DNA of 64,000 bases, from contig NC_134031.1 in NCBI RefSeq assembly GCF_964204645.1, forward strand, positions 7,540,501 through 7,604,500, written 5' to 3'. Made by a program: the position numbers and the translations under genes. Of this stretch, positions 1-18,196 are shown piece by piece (positions within the stretch are counted from its first letter, which is position 1; each line of letters begins with the position of its first letter). The stretch is from Tubulanus polymorphus. Its lineage: Eukaryota; Nemertea; Palaeonemertea; Tubulaniformes; Tubulanidae. Below the pieces are notes generated by a model. It saw nothing but the letters and a program-made list of their open reading frames with translations. It searched no databases and was not told the origin of the DNA.

Positions 1-2390
1 CATGAAATGCCATGTATAAATCTTTGCCAGATCTTCTAGGAAAGTCCCCAGACGAAGTGGCTGGGTCCCTGCGACAACAATTTTTTCTTTAATTTATAGT
101 GCGCCCTTTTTCAAATTTATATATAACATATGCGTATCATTAATGATTATAGTTATATGGTCAGATGAAACTTCTCGTCGGAATAGTAATCGGTAATGTA
201 TTATAGATAATAGGATCATAATTTATATTTGCTTGATCGATCTTGTTGACCCCGAACTTTAGCTAAATGGTATCTTGTACCTGTTTCGTAATAAAAGAAT
301 GTACACTTGAATGAACATTTTTGAACGATTTATATTTATCACAATTAGAAAAATAAAAGGTACAAAAACAGTAATGAAAATATAGGAATTAGTAAAGAAA
401 CTTCTGGCGAATTTCTAAAAGGCGTTTGAATTGTTGCCGAAAAGCAGAAAATTGACGGTCAACCACTCACTATGCGCTTTGCGCTTGACTGGGCCACGCG
501 CGTTTCTAAGAAGATATTTTCATACGAATGCAGTATCAACAAAATCCTCGGATAAAACTATATCTTCAGTGAAAAATTCTAAATTGTATCTCAAAAAATG
601 AAAAAAGTTACAGCCAATGACACAAAATTACCAATTTTTTTTGAGGGGCCTTCCTAAAAGTGGGGTAACTTTTTTAAAGTGTAACTGTGTTCGATTGTTG
701 CAGCCGAGAAAAATGGAATAAACACCATTAGAAAATAGAAATTGTCACCTTTCTATCGATTCATAAGTTTAAATTGTTTGCCAAAGAGGGATGGGCGACT
801 TAATCGCGCTAGAGGTTTTAGTCTAAAAATGTTAAAATCTCTCCAACAATGCGGGACATGTGGGACCGCCTCAAAATGGCCCCTGGTAACTGGAAACTTC
901 CCCATTCGCTTAGATTAATAAGCTTTTGATATTAAAGAGTATCGACTTGGGACGGCAGGTGTGTGTAGCTATGTGAACACTCGGACCAGGCCATTGAAAC
1001 GCAAACTATATAATCTTATAATCTTAGGCTGTCAATCTTATTTTTACTGTAAATGGGCAAATAGGGCACACTAGGATCGTAGAGCGACGTAGATCACTGG
1101 TGGAGACAGCCACACTACAGGACTGGGTGAACATTAAACATATGTTTAATATGCTCTGGATGTTTGACCCCGGAAAAAATCCGGCGGTACTGGCCGTGTT
1201 GTCACTGAGAATTAACTTGAGCATATCTTCAGACAATAGCCATCGTTTAAGAAATTACTCCCTAATTTCAATGTCGCTCGGAAGGTCCAGAAATACAGTC
1301 GACCCACAACGCCACGGATTTAGCACGGTCGCTAGTTTCAATAGTTTCAAGATGGTTGACTCCGTGAAATGCGTCGAAGACCGAAGTCAAGTAATTATGT
1401 CAAAAACCTTACTCCGGAATGCATGCAGGTGTTCCTCAATATAAATCAGTATAAATTCAAAACAGTCAACGGGAACGGTGTGCAGATGGCACTACGTCAC
1501 TAGCCTCACCATCTGACGGCCCCAGCATTAGTCGATAAAAACTCAAAATTTGCTCATCTTTTCATCGTGTTTATATATAGATTGCTGTGAATTTCATCTG
1601 CTTTTCCCGAGAAAACCAAAAGTTTTGAATTCTCACCAGAAGTTTTGAATTGTGTACCTTCTCGGTACTCTTCTTTTTGACACTTGGTTCTTGCTCTCAT
1701 GTGGAAAGCCATTAATGTAATCAATAATATATTACAGTGCAATATATATTGAATTGAATTACTCTGGCAATCGATTGTGGCAATCGAGCGATCCAGCCAA
1801 CCCTGGCAAGCGACTATAGCCGCACTAACCCTGGGTAGTGAGTATAGTAGACTGGTCGCCTGTCCAATTCTGCGCCACCTAATTCGCATAGTCTAACTGA
1901 AGGTAGAGACCGGCAACCAGTCTATGAGTATAGCGCCGGTAGCAGGACTTTTAAGTGAAGTCAATCTTAAGAATCAGCAGAACATGGCGTCACAAGCCCC
2001 GGGGCTTGTCACGCCATATCTGACATGGCGTCACAAGCCCCGAGTAAAATGCAGACTATATATAATTCACGCGGAACGAAGATATATGTTCGCGTCGAAC
2101 AGACCACGTTTTTAAGTCCGATACGACGTGTAAAACCTGAATGATATAATTTCAAGTACCGGTATGTCAATGTGTAATGAATTTCTATTTTTTCTTAACT
2201 TATTGTCTAAACGTATACACAGTACCGGTACTTATACATTATTTTGAAGTATCCGTTCAGTGCAACCACTTTGAAAGAAAATTATATCCCTTTTTTACTT
2301 AAGATTGTTATGTAAAATTCTTCGAATATGTTTTTTGCAGGTTTCCGTTATGGTGCGAGACGATCAGGAGATCATCAGCTACATTTACCA
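1..2390. other. Gene-free left flank
   Basis: I see no convincing coding exon. Open frames here are short (at most 114 codons), compositionally ordinary and unsupported by splice sites or family motifs. Near 1984-2017 lies a 34-bp palindrome with one mismatch, built on GGCGTCACAAGCCCC. It is followed at once by another copy of the left half, and the same words recur in the tandem array downstream. A weak acceptor at about 2340 followed by an open stretch and an AATAAA at 2424 could be the last exon of a plus-strand gene, but nothing identifies it. Confidence 0.5.
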
Positions 2391-2399
2391 AAGCGATTT

Positions 2400-3990
2400 T
2401 TTGTATATTTTTACATATGAACAAAATAAAAACAACGATTTATTAACTTTCTAAGACTTAATGATTGTTGTACTACTGATTGAAATTTAAGATAATCAGT
2501 CACAATTATTCATTTATTTCTACGGAAATCCGATCGGGTCCTCTCACGCCATGAAAATTGAAGCTATTCTGCAGACCATTTAGGGCTCGATACGCCATAT
2601 TGGCTGCTGAACATTTGGGGCCTGACACGCATAGAAGACAAATCGCGATTTTTTTAGCAGTATTTGTTTTGTTTTATAAGACTTTATGATTATGAACAAT
2701 ATATATAAATAATTGAAACTAAAGATATAATTAGTGACAATTAGTTGCTTCCATAGAAAACTGATCGGGTCCTCTCACGCCATATTGGCGGCAGAACACT
2801 TTGGGGCCTGACACGCCATGTAGAAGACAGCGTGATTTTAGGAGCTTTTTGAAACAATATTTGCCTTTTTTTCTAAGTCTCAATGATTGACAAACCATGT
2901 ATAATGATCAATCTTTGAATATTTATGAAAATTATTCATCAATTGAAGCTATTCTGCAGACCGTTCGGGGCCTGACGCCATATTGGCTGCAGAGCATCTG
3001 GGGCCTGACACGCCATGTAGGAGACAGCGTGATTTTAGGAGCTTTTTGAAACAATATTTGTCTTTTTTCTAAGTCTAAAGGATTGACAAACCATGTAGAA
3101 TGATAAATCTTTGAATATTTATGATAATTAGTGACAATTATTCATCAATTGAAGCTATTCTGCAGACCGTTCGGGGCCTGACACGCCATATTGGCTGCAG
3201 AACATCTGGGGCCTGACACGCCATGTAGGAGACAGCGTGATTTTAGGAGCTTTTTGAAACAATATTTGTCTTTTTTCTAAGTCTAAAGGATTGACAAACC
3301 ATATAGTATGATAAATCTTTGAACATTTAACAAAATTAATGACAATTATTCATTTGTTTGTACGGAAAACCGTTCGGGTCCTCTCACGCCATGTCTCAAT
3401 TGAAGCTATTCTGCAGACCATTTGGGGCCTGACACGCCATATTGGCTGCAGAACATTCGGGGCTTGACACGCCATAGAAGACAAATCGCGGTTTTTCTAG
3501 CAGTATTTGTTTTGTTTTCTAACACTTTGTGATTGTCAAATCATGAACAATATATAACTAATTGAAACTAAAGATATAATTAGTGACAATTAATTGCTTC
3601 CATAGAAAACCGATCGGGTCCTCTCACGCCATATTGGCTGCAGAACATTTGGGGCCTGACACGCCATGTAGAAGACAACGTGATTTTAGGAGTTTTTTGT
3701 AACAGTATTTGCTTTTTTCTAAGACTAAATGATTGACAAACCATATAGTATGATTAATCTTTGAACATTTAAGAGAATTAGTGACAATTATTCATTTGTT
3801 TGTAGGAAAACCGATCGGGTCCTCTCACGCCATGTTTCAATTGAAGCTTTTCTGCAGACCATTTGGGGCCTGACACGCCATGTAGAAGGCTTAGTGATTT
3901 TAGGAGCCATATTGACTGCAGATCACACTAGATTGGAGCCTGGCTCACCATATATGTTTTTCTAACATTATCTATGTTCTTCTAAGACTA
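2400..3990. repeat. Tandem array, ~195-260 bp period
   Basis: About seven diverged units run head to tail. The anchor (a variant of TTCTAAGACTAAATGATTGA) recurs near 2445, 2675, 2870, 3065, 3275, 3510, 3720 and 3980. Each unit carries variants of GATCGGGTCCTCTCACGCCAT, AGCTATTCTGCAGACC, GCCATATTGGCTGCAGAACA and GGGGCCTGACACGCCAT. Within each unit the CACGCCAT word occurs two to four times, so the unit itself grew by internal duplication. No open frame persists across units. It looks like a satellite or the internal repeat of a non-autonomous element. Confidence 0.85.
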
Positions 3991-4827
3991 ATTGATCAAC
4001 AAATCATGTGAAATAGATGAATGATTCATTGAAATGTAAGATAGTTCATTAAAATTTTTATTCTGTAAAACTCATTCAGTAGATATATAATGTTTTTGTA
4101 TTTTTCATATGCTGGCGAAATATGTGATTGTTTAAATTGTGTTTCAAAATAAAGTGTGTACACTGCATTAGATTAACAAACAACGATCGATTTCTATTCT
4201 GTAAAACTCATTTTGTAAATATGTATGCCAGTGAAGTAGGATAAGATAAGTTTTTAAATGTGTTTTAAGTGTAAAATGTTTTCAATCTATCAATACATTC
4301 CGTAAATAGATATGTTAAGTTTTACCTTACCCTGGTATTTTCCTGTTCCATCAGATTCTTACAAAATAAGAAATTCATATCAAATAAAGTTTGATTCAAA
4401 CATTACTCGTTATAAGTTATTGATTAAAAATAATCTTCTGAATCAAATCATTTTCATATATGCGATGTAATATGTAGTTCTTATTATGTATATATAGTAC
4501 GTTGTAAATCATCTATGACAAATAAATATCCAATCGAATATTTCAACTTCGGAAGAAAAACCCGTGAGACGTAGTCAACGTTTCATCTCCTGCATAGGAT
4601 TTGATTTTCATTTTATGTTTACCACATGGCGTGTCAGGCCCCAATATGGCATGACAAGCCTCGGGGCTTGTGACGCCATATGCAGCAGGTCTTAAGATTG
4701 CCCTAGATGGGACTTTTTCGGTGAATGCGATGCCATACTTCGCGATTAAGGAGCGCCACCATTTTTCAAATCGACTCGAAAACGAAAACGTCAACAAACA
4801 AGGTTTATTTCACAGACAAGGTCTTGT
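3991..4827. other. Spacer with a palindromic relic of the tandem repeat
   Basis: There is no gene here. At about 4622-4690 the words GGCGTGTCAGGCCCC and GGGGCTTGTGACGCCAT reappear, the second closely matching the palindrome at 1984-2017. Related sequence therefore brackets the array on both sides. The rest is AT-rich and featureless. Confidence 0.5.
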
Positions 4828-6411
4828 CACAGGGGTTTGGCGATGGGCTTGGATTTTATTTCCGGGTTGTTGATAATCTCGCGAGAATGGCGCTAAATAT
4901 GAACTGCAAATAAATTCAAAATATCATAGAAATACCACAGGGGCTCGTTACGATAGCTGGGGGTCCAAAATCAAAGATTTGACCCAGTATCCTAGGTACC
5001 ACCTATAAAAAAAGAAAAGGGAGCTAACATTTTGACATACTAGAATTGACCTTCTCATTTCAATCGCTTATAACTTCGTAACCCATCGACCGATTCGCTC
5101 GAAATTGGTTTCGTTTCATTCCTAAGAGGTTACTTTTTCGTTTGAGACCTTCCGCGACAAAATCGGATAAGAGACACCCGAGAAATCACGACTCAAATCC
5201 GAAAAAACTAGTCAAAATAGCCAAAGCCGGAATTACTAGGACGTCTCGGAGTAGTCGATTCCCGACGAAAAACGATGAGTTGACGCGGTTCCCGGACGTT
5301 AATCTTCACATATCATACATCGCTGGAAAGCTTATGAACTGACCTTATTGAAAAATGCGTTTATTTGATAATCCGTTCCGAAACCGGCGACAAGCGAGGT
5401 GATAATACGCACCGAACCGATAAATACGCACTTTAAGCGTCACTGAACCGCCATTGAGGGTGTGACGTCACGGGCTCTGAGGACTGATAAATTCGCGATA
5501 CGTGATTGGTCGACTGAATATGTCAATTATCTAGCGTTGCATGCTGGGATTTCTCATGACGTCACGCAGTTAATGGCGGCCGGAATACACTTGGAAATCG
5601 TATTTATCGCATCAATCTGGATTATCAGCTCGCCAGTCGCGGGTATCGGAACGGATTATCAAATAAACGCGTCTGTCAATAAGGTCAGTTCATAAGCTTT
5701 CCAGCGATGTATGATATGTGAAGATTAACGTCCGGGAACCGCGTCAAATCATCGTTTTTCGTCGTGAATTGAGCACTTCAAGCCGTCCTAGTAATTCCGG
5801 CTTTGGATATTTTGACCCGTTTTTTCGGATTTGAGTCGTGATTTCTCGGGCGTCTCCGGTCCGATTTCATCGGGGAAGGTCTCAAACGAAAAAGTCACCT
5901 CTTGGGAATGAAACGAATCTAATTTCGTGTAAATCGGTCGATCGGTTACGAAGTTATGAGGGGTTGAAATGAGAAGGTCAATTCTTGTATGTCAAAATGT
6001 TAGCTCCCTTTTCTTTTTTTTATAGGTGGTACCTAGGATACTGGGTCAAATCTTAGATTTTGGACCCCCAGCTATCGTAACGAGCCCCTGTGAGAAATAC
6101 CTTGTGTTTATATTGTTTATTTATCCGCTATTAAGTTCCGATAAACAATTGGTCGTTAAGGATCATCATCAGACAGTCGTCACGCTTTACTATATAAAAT
6201 AACTGATTTTATATAGTAGCGTGACGACCGTCTGATAATGATTCTTAACGACCAATTGTTTATCGAAACTTTATAGCGGATAAATAAACAATATAAACAC
6301 AAGGTATTTCCGTGATATTTTGAATTTATTCGTAGTTCATATTTAGCGCCATTCTCGCGAGATTATCAACAACCCGGAAATAAAATCCAAGCCCATCGCC
6401 AAACCCTTGTG
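4828..6411. mobile_element. Outer fold-back (palindromic) hAT-like element, interrupted
   Basis: The left end (CACAGGGGTTTGGCGATGGG, from 4828) is the reverse complement of the right end (to 6411), and homology continues for about 108 bp inward. The left arm is then interrupted at 4936 by a second element and resumes at 6101. The arms meet near 6195-6205, around a TTTATATAGTA hairpin. Without the insert the element would be about 420 bp and nearly perfectly palindromic. No transposase is encoded. The CAC/CAGGGG ends suggest a hAT-like non-autonomous element, but I found no target duplication for this outer copy. Confidence 0.75.
4936..6092. mobile_element. Inner 1,157-bp palindromic hAT-like element with 8-bp target duplication
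   Basis: The ends are CACAGGGGCTCGTTACGATA and its reverse complement. The flanks carry the identical 8-mer AGAAATAC (4928-4935 and 6093-6100). An 8-bp duplication with CAGGG-type ends is the hAT signature. The arms are inverted copies for roughly 520 bp each and leave only about 100 bp of centre, which contains two TGACGTCACG palindromes. No long frame is present, so it is non-autonomous. Transcribed, it would form a very long hairpin RNA. Confidence 0.85.
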
Positions 6412-6554
6412 ATACCAGTATCCCTGTACTGGTACCACTATCCACTATCAAATTTGGTTTCATGAGCGGATATTTTCTCAAGAATCAGCTCATTCAATCC
6501 GATTCGGATTAGCTAGCATTTTAGCACTGTTTTTTAGTAGTATAGACATAGGGC

Positions 6555-7102
6555 CTAATGTCTATTTATTAATGAATGAGACCTGTTTTTCTGGGATATT
6601 TTGCTTACTTTTTGGGGTACATACCTCATTTATGTCTTAACAGAATGCCAAAAATCGCGGACAACAACTGAATATCCGATATATTTCCAGTTCTGTACCA
6701 ATTAGATGGATTGGCAAAAAGACTCCTTAAGTCCAGTTGAATGAGAGAGAAAATCCTCCATTTTGTGAAATTTCTTGAATTTTTACATTGTCACCATGCC
6801 TACGAAATGAAGTTATTTTTCTTGTGGGGTCTCAACAACTAAATCAGGGTGGCGTAGGCATGGTAACAATGTTCAAATCCAACAAATTTGACAAAATGGA
6901 GGATTTTCTCTCTCATTCAACTGGACTTAAGGAGTCTTTTTGCCAATCCATCTAATTGGTACAGAACTGGAAATATATCGGATATTCAGTTGTTGTCCGC
7001 GATTTTTGGCATTCTGTTAAGACATAAATGAGGTATGTACCCCAAAAAGTAAGCAAAATATCCCAGAAAAACAGGTCTCATCCATTAATAAATAGACATT
7101 AG
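6555..7102. mobile_element. Third palindromic element (~548 bp)
   Basis: The left arm from CTAATGTCTATTTATTAATG and the right arm ending at 7102 are inverted copies for about 240 bp each. They meet around 6810-6860, where CCATGCCTACG and CGTAGGCATGG are the innermost matched words. No coding capacity and no clear target duplication. The superfamily cannot be assigned. Confidence 0.75.
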
Positions 7103-7280
7103 TTAGCAGGTTAGTGTTTACTTTTACGCTCGGGCTATTTTTTTCGACGCCGTTGATGTATAACACCAGCTATATTTACAACGTTTCATTCTGATGGGCT
7201 AATTCACGTTGCGCATGCGCATTAGGGTGCACGACTTAGAAAATTCAAGGCAAGTGTTGAGAATTAGAGTTAGAGAAAAT

Positions 7281-7691
7281 CGGTCATCCTTATTACCGAG
7301 ATGACGTATTTTACCGAGATGAAATGAAATATAGCATATTTATTTATTCCTTATCGATTTTAACAATTGACATCATATCATATCACTAATAAATGCCTCA
7401 TGGAGTCATAATTTACATATTTAGTCGGATATTTTTGTAGAAAAATAACTTTTAACTTTACCGAGATGAGATCGTCGATCAATCAAATTCAATGAAATTT
7501 TATTGCTTACCGAGTTTACGTATTTGAAGTCAAAATTCTTTTTAATAAAAAAAATATGTAAAATATGACTTTAGAAGGTATTTATTACTGATATAACATG
7601 ATTTCAAGTGTAAATAGATAAGGAATAAATAAATATGCTACATTTCATGTCATCTCGGTAAAATACGTCATCTCGGTAATAAGGAGGACCC
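7281..7691. mobile_element. Miniature element, copy 1 (411 bp), 8-bp target duplication
   Basis: The terminal inverted repeats contain CTCCTTATTACCGAGATGACG; CCGAGATGA is repeated inside them. The 8-mer GAGAAAAT flanks both ends (7273-7280 and 7692-7699). The body is palindromic over most of its length (ATTTATTTATTCCTTATCGA against its complement). Non-autonomous and hAT-like by duplication length. Confidence 0.8.
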
Positions 7692-7741
7692 GAGAAAATA
7701 GAGCGAGACTCGAACCCGGGCCAGTAAATTTCTAGCACATT

Positions 7742-8126
7742 AGGACCTCCTTATTACCGAGATGACATGAAATATAACATTTATTTATTCCTTATCGATT
7801 TTAACACTTGAAATCATGTTATAGTAATAGGCCTATGTGAGTAATAAATACCTTCTAGAGTCATATTTTTCCGGATATTCTAATACGTCATCTCGGTTAG
7901 CAATAGAATTTCATTGAATTTGATTGATCGGCGATCTCCCACCTCGGTAAAGTTAAAAGTTATTTTTCTACAAAAATTTCCGACAAAATATGTAAAATAT
8001 GACTCCAGCAGGCATTTATTACTGACATTATATGATTTCAAGTGTTAAAATCGATAAGGAATAAATAAATATGTTATACTTCATGTCATCTCGGTAAATT
8101 ACGTCATCTCGGAAATAAGGAGGACT
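7742..8126. mobile_element. Miniature element, copy 2 (~385 bp)
   Basis: Same family as the copy 50 bp to its left. It has CCTCCTTATTACCGAGATGA at the left, the complementary TCATCTCGGAAATAAGGAGG at the right, and the same internal words. The target duplication is not clear. It sits inside a tRNA-like sequence whose two halves lie at about 7700-7740 and 8485-8525. Confidence 0.75.
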
Positions 8127-8130
8127 GCAG

Positions 8131-8484
8131 CACAGGGTCCAATCCACAGGGGCTCGTATTTGAAGTTTGGGGGTGAACTGTAGCTTAGATCATCCAGTAT
8201 CCCTGGTACTACATATATGAAAAGATGCCCCTGTGGCCCTATCTAAGGAATGAAAGCCACTTGCCCAGGGGGCAAGCATATCTGAAATTTCGCTTGCCCC
8301 CTCCAAAAGCTACTTGCCCTACACAGGCAGTCCGATTGGTGGCACTATCATCCGTTGTATTGAGTGGGAAAAAAGCTTTGTAACATAAAATTGCACTAGC
8401 CCTGGGGACAAGTGATAATGATAACCTGCTTGCCCTGATGAGAATTTACTTGTCCCGGGCAATCGGACAAGTGCTTAGATCGGA
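8131..8484. mobile_element. hAT-like miniature element with a smaller related insert
   Basis: The right end reads as CAGGGTCCGATCTAAGCACT on the minus strand. The left end shows CAGGGTCC at about 8131 and resumes with ATCTAAG near 8255. Between these lies a small element of about 93 bp (8148-8240) bounded by CCACAGGGGC and GCCCCTGTGG, whose ends match the 1,157-bp palindrome at 4936. This is therefore another insertion inside an insertion. CAGCA on both sides is a possible partial duplication. Confidence 0.6.
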
Positions 8485-9154
8485 CCCTGCAGCATCATAC
8501 CACTAGACCACCGAGCTCGCTGAAAACCAGTCGAATGTTTTAACTACATATAGCCTCACCTTACCCTAATCCTATCCCTAGGGGGTAAAACGGACCCTTA
8601 CCCTCTGGACCCTCTTCTCACCCTCTTGACACTAATCCTCTCCTCTCTAGACCATAATCCTAAATTCAATATAAAACCGTTGTATATATAGAATTTATGA
8701 CCGCTTTACGACGCTGTAAATATAGCCACTTTGTTACTTTTAGTCTGAATACACGTCGTTCAACTCGTTACGGTTCCCTACAACTTGTTTGTTTGAGGAC
8801 AACGGCTAGGTACTAGACTAGTGTTAACTTACGTTGCACCAACGCCTCTTCTAAATCTACCACCACCTTGGCCTATCACCAACCATGGTTCCCAGTCAGT
8901 GAACAAGGAAATTGGGAAAAACTTGGGAATTTTGAAATAACATTTGGCCTATTTGGGAATTTGAAAAAATGTTGGGAAATTCATTTACGCATTTGCCTAG
9001 GGCACCTTTCTTCAACGATTTCCCTTGAGAATCACCTTTTTCAACCTGTCACCACTAAAATGTTGACGGTATCGGTGCATTTCCATTTGAGAAAATTTAA
9101 AAATCACATGAAATTCGGGCCCGTACCCAGGGGGGTTGCGTTGGGTGCGAACGT

Positions 9155-9256
9155 AGTTACCTAATCGTTGGTGGTAAGCTTTTTATAATCGGATGGGCTT
9201 TTGTGATTTGTGAAAATATCCGATCATGAAACTAAACCACAGACAGGTTACTGACT
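9155..9256. repeat. ~100-bp direct repeat, copy A
   Basis: From AGTTACCTAATCGTTGGTGG to the ACAGACAGGTTACTGACT word. Nearly identical to 10,128-10,228 and more distantly to 9,550-9,666, all in the same orientation. It is followed by a 15-bp C run and a 10-bp A run (9259-9283). Confidence 0.8.
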
Positions 9257-9549
9257 ATCCCCCCCCCCCCCCCAAAAAAAAAATCTTGAGTTCCACAATT
9301 TTTTGTCAAAGAATTTAAGAAAATTTCTTAAGACTTGATTTCACGTCTCTCTTCTCAGTGACATTTTCAGAGGAATTTTCTGTGAAGATGCATTTGAGAA
9401 TTTCAAACAGAAGAACGTTGATGACGTGCCATATCTGCAGATGGTGGTCATACTTTGATTTAGGCCTAAGAGAAAATATCGATTTTATCTGAAGCCTGTC
9501 GCTAAGAGGGTGCAATGGCTGCAATCACAGAAGTTCGTGGTCTATCAAT

Positions 9550-9666
9550 TAGTTACACTATTTGGTGGGATGCTTTGATAATCGGGCTTACACCATTGAG
9601 ACCTACCGGGTTAGACGTTTGTGAAAGTATTCGATCATGAAACCAAACAACAGACAGGTTTCTGAC
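9550..9666. repeat. ~100-bp direct repeat, diverged copy B
   Basis: It shares the order GTTAC, GGTGG, TGATAATCGGGC, TTTGTGAAA, CGATCATGAAACCAAA, CAGACAGGTTTCTGAC with copies A and C but has extra sequence in the middle. This middle copy is the most diverged. Confidence 0.7.
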
Positions 9667-10127
9667 TTACATTGTTCCAAATATCAGAAAAATATTTACT
9701 CTTGTTCATGCATTTTCTCTTAGGCCTAATAGAATAAGATAAAGATTTGGTTCAAAAATTAAGCCACATGTAGGCCTATAACGTAATAGCATCAGAATGC
9801 ATCTTCACGAGACTATTTTTTTTCTATTTCTGGGGCTGTCAACTCAGACACCGTCATAGAGGAATTCGTGACTTTGGTGCTCTCATGTCAAGGTGCTCTC
9901 ATGTCAAGTTTCAATGATGCCAAAAAGGTCCACTCTCATGAAAGTCGCACCGCCTAATAGTGCTGTCCTAAAATCACGTCAATGTTAGCTTAAATTCATC
10001 TTGAATTATGTTACCGGTACATATAGTCTGTTGTATTTGTGGATAAGAATTTCTTTACTTTGGAAACCGACTTTGGCTTTCATCGACAGTACTCAGCTAT
10101 CTCAAGTTTTGTGGATGTAAGCTAGTT

Positions 10128-10228
10128 AGTTACCTAATCGTTGGTGGTAAGCTTTTTATAATCGGATGGGCTTTGTGGTTTGTGAAAATATCAGATCGTG
10201 AAACTAAACCACAGACAGGTTACTGACT
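10128..10228. repeat. ~100-bp direct repeat, copy C (just upstream of CDC7)
   Basis: Almost identical to copy A over about 100 bp. It ends 219 bp before the presumed CDC7 start codon, so it falls in the promoter or 5' UTR region. I cannot tell a regulatory repeat from transposon residue. Confidence 0.75.
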
Positions 10229-10447
10229 AGATGTAAGCCAGAGTACAAAGATAGAAGCGTTTCCTGCCTTTCTGTAAAGTAAAGTTAGAAGAGGGCTTGG
10301 ACAAAGTGGTATGTTTGGAAATTTATAATTTCACCAGGTCCTGTGTTATGGCTTCAGATGGCAGCCGTAATGTATAGTAGGAGTATTGAGGTGGTTAGTG
10401 ATGGCCTCAGTTTAAATCAGTAAATCGTCTTGTATATTTAGGTAGCT

Positions 10448-18120
<7,673 letters not shown>

Positions 18121-18196
18121 TGATAAGTGCGGTGTATTATTTCATTTGAAGGCGCTTGATTCAAATGATTTCAGCATTTGTTGTTGACTTATTTTT

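Larger units (their letters stand above)
7700..8525 (-). pseudogene. tRNA-Pro-like relic split by two transposons
   Basis: On the minus strand, 8525-8487 reads like the 5' half of a tRNA (A-box-like TGGTCTAGTGGTATGATGC after AGCTCGG), very close to eukaryotic tRNA-Pro. At 7740-7700 lies a B-box-like half (CCCGGGTTCGAGTCTCGC). Removing the two elements between them leaves about 74 nt. The acceptor and T stems pair imperfectly, so this is a decayed tRNA or the head of a tRNA-derived SINE rather than a working gene. Confidence 0.45.

Noticed and set aside
2400-3990. CRISPR-like array
   Set aside because: The units are 195-260 bp with diverged repeats and no short, unique spacers, and the genome is animal.
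8868-9164. 98-codon frame with an NWEKLGNF-like repeat
   Set aside because: The apparent internal repeats come from TTGGGAA-rich low-complexity DNA; no splice sites or homologues are suggested.
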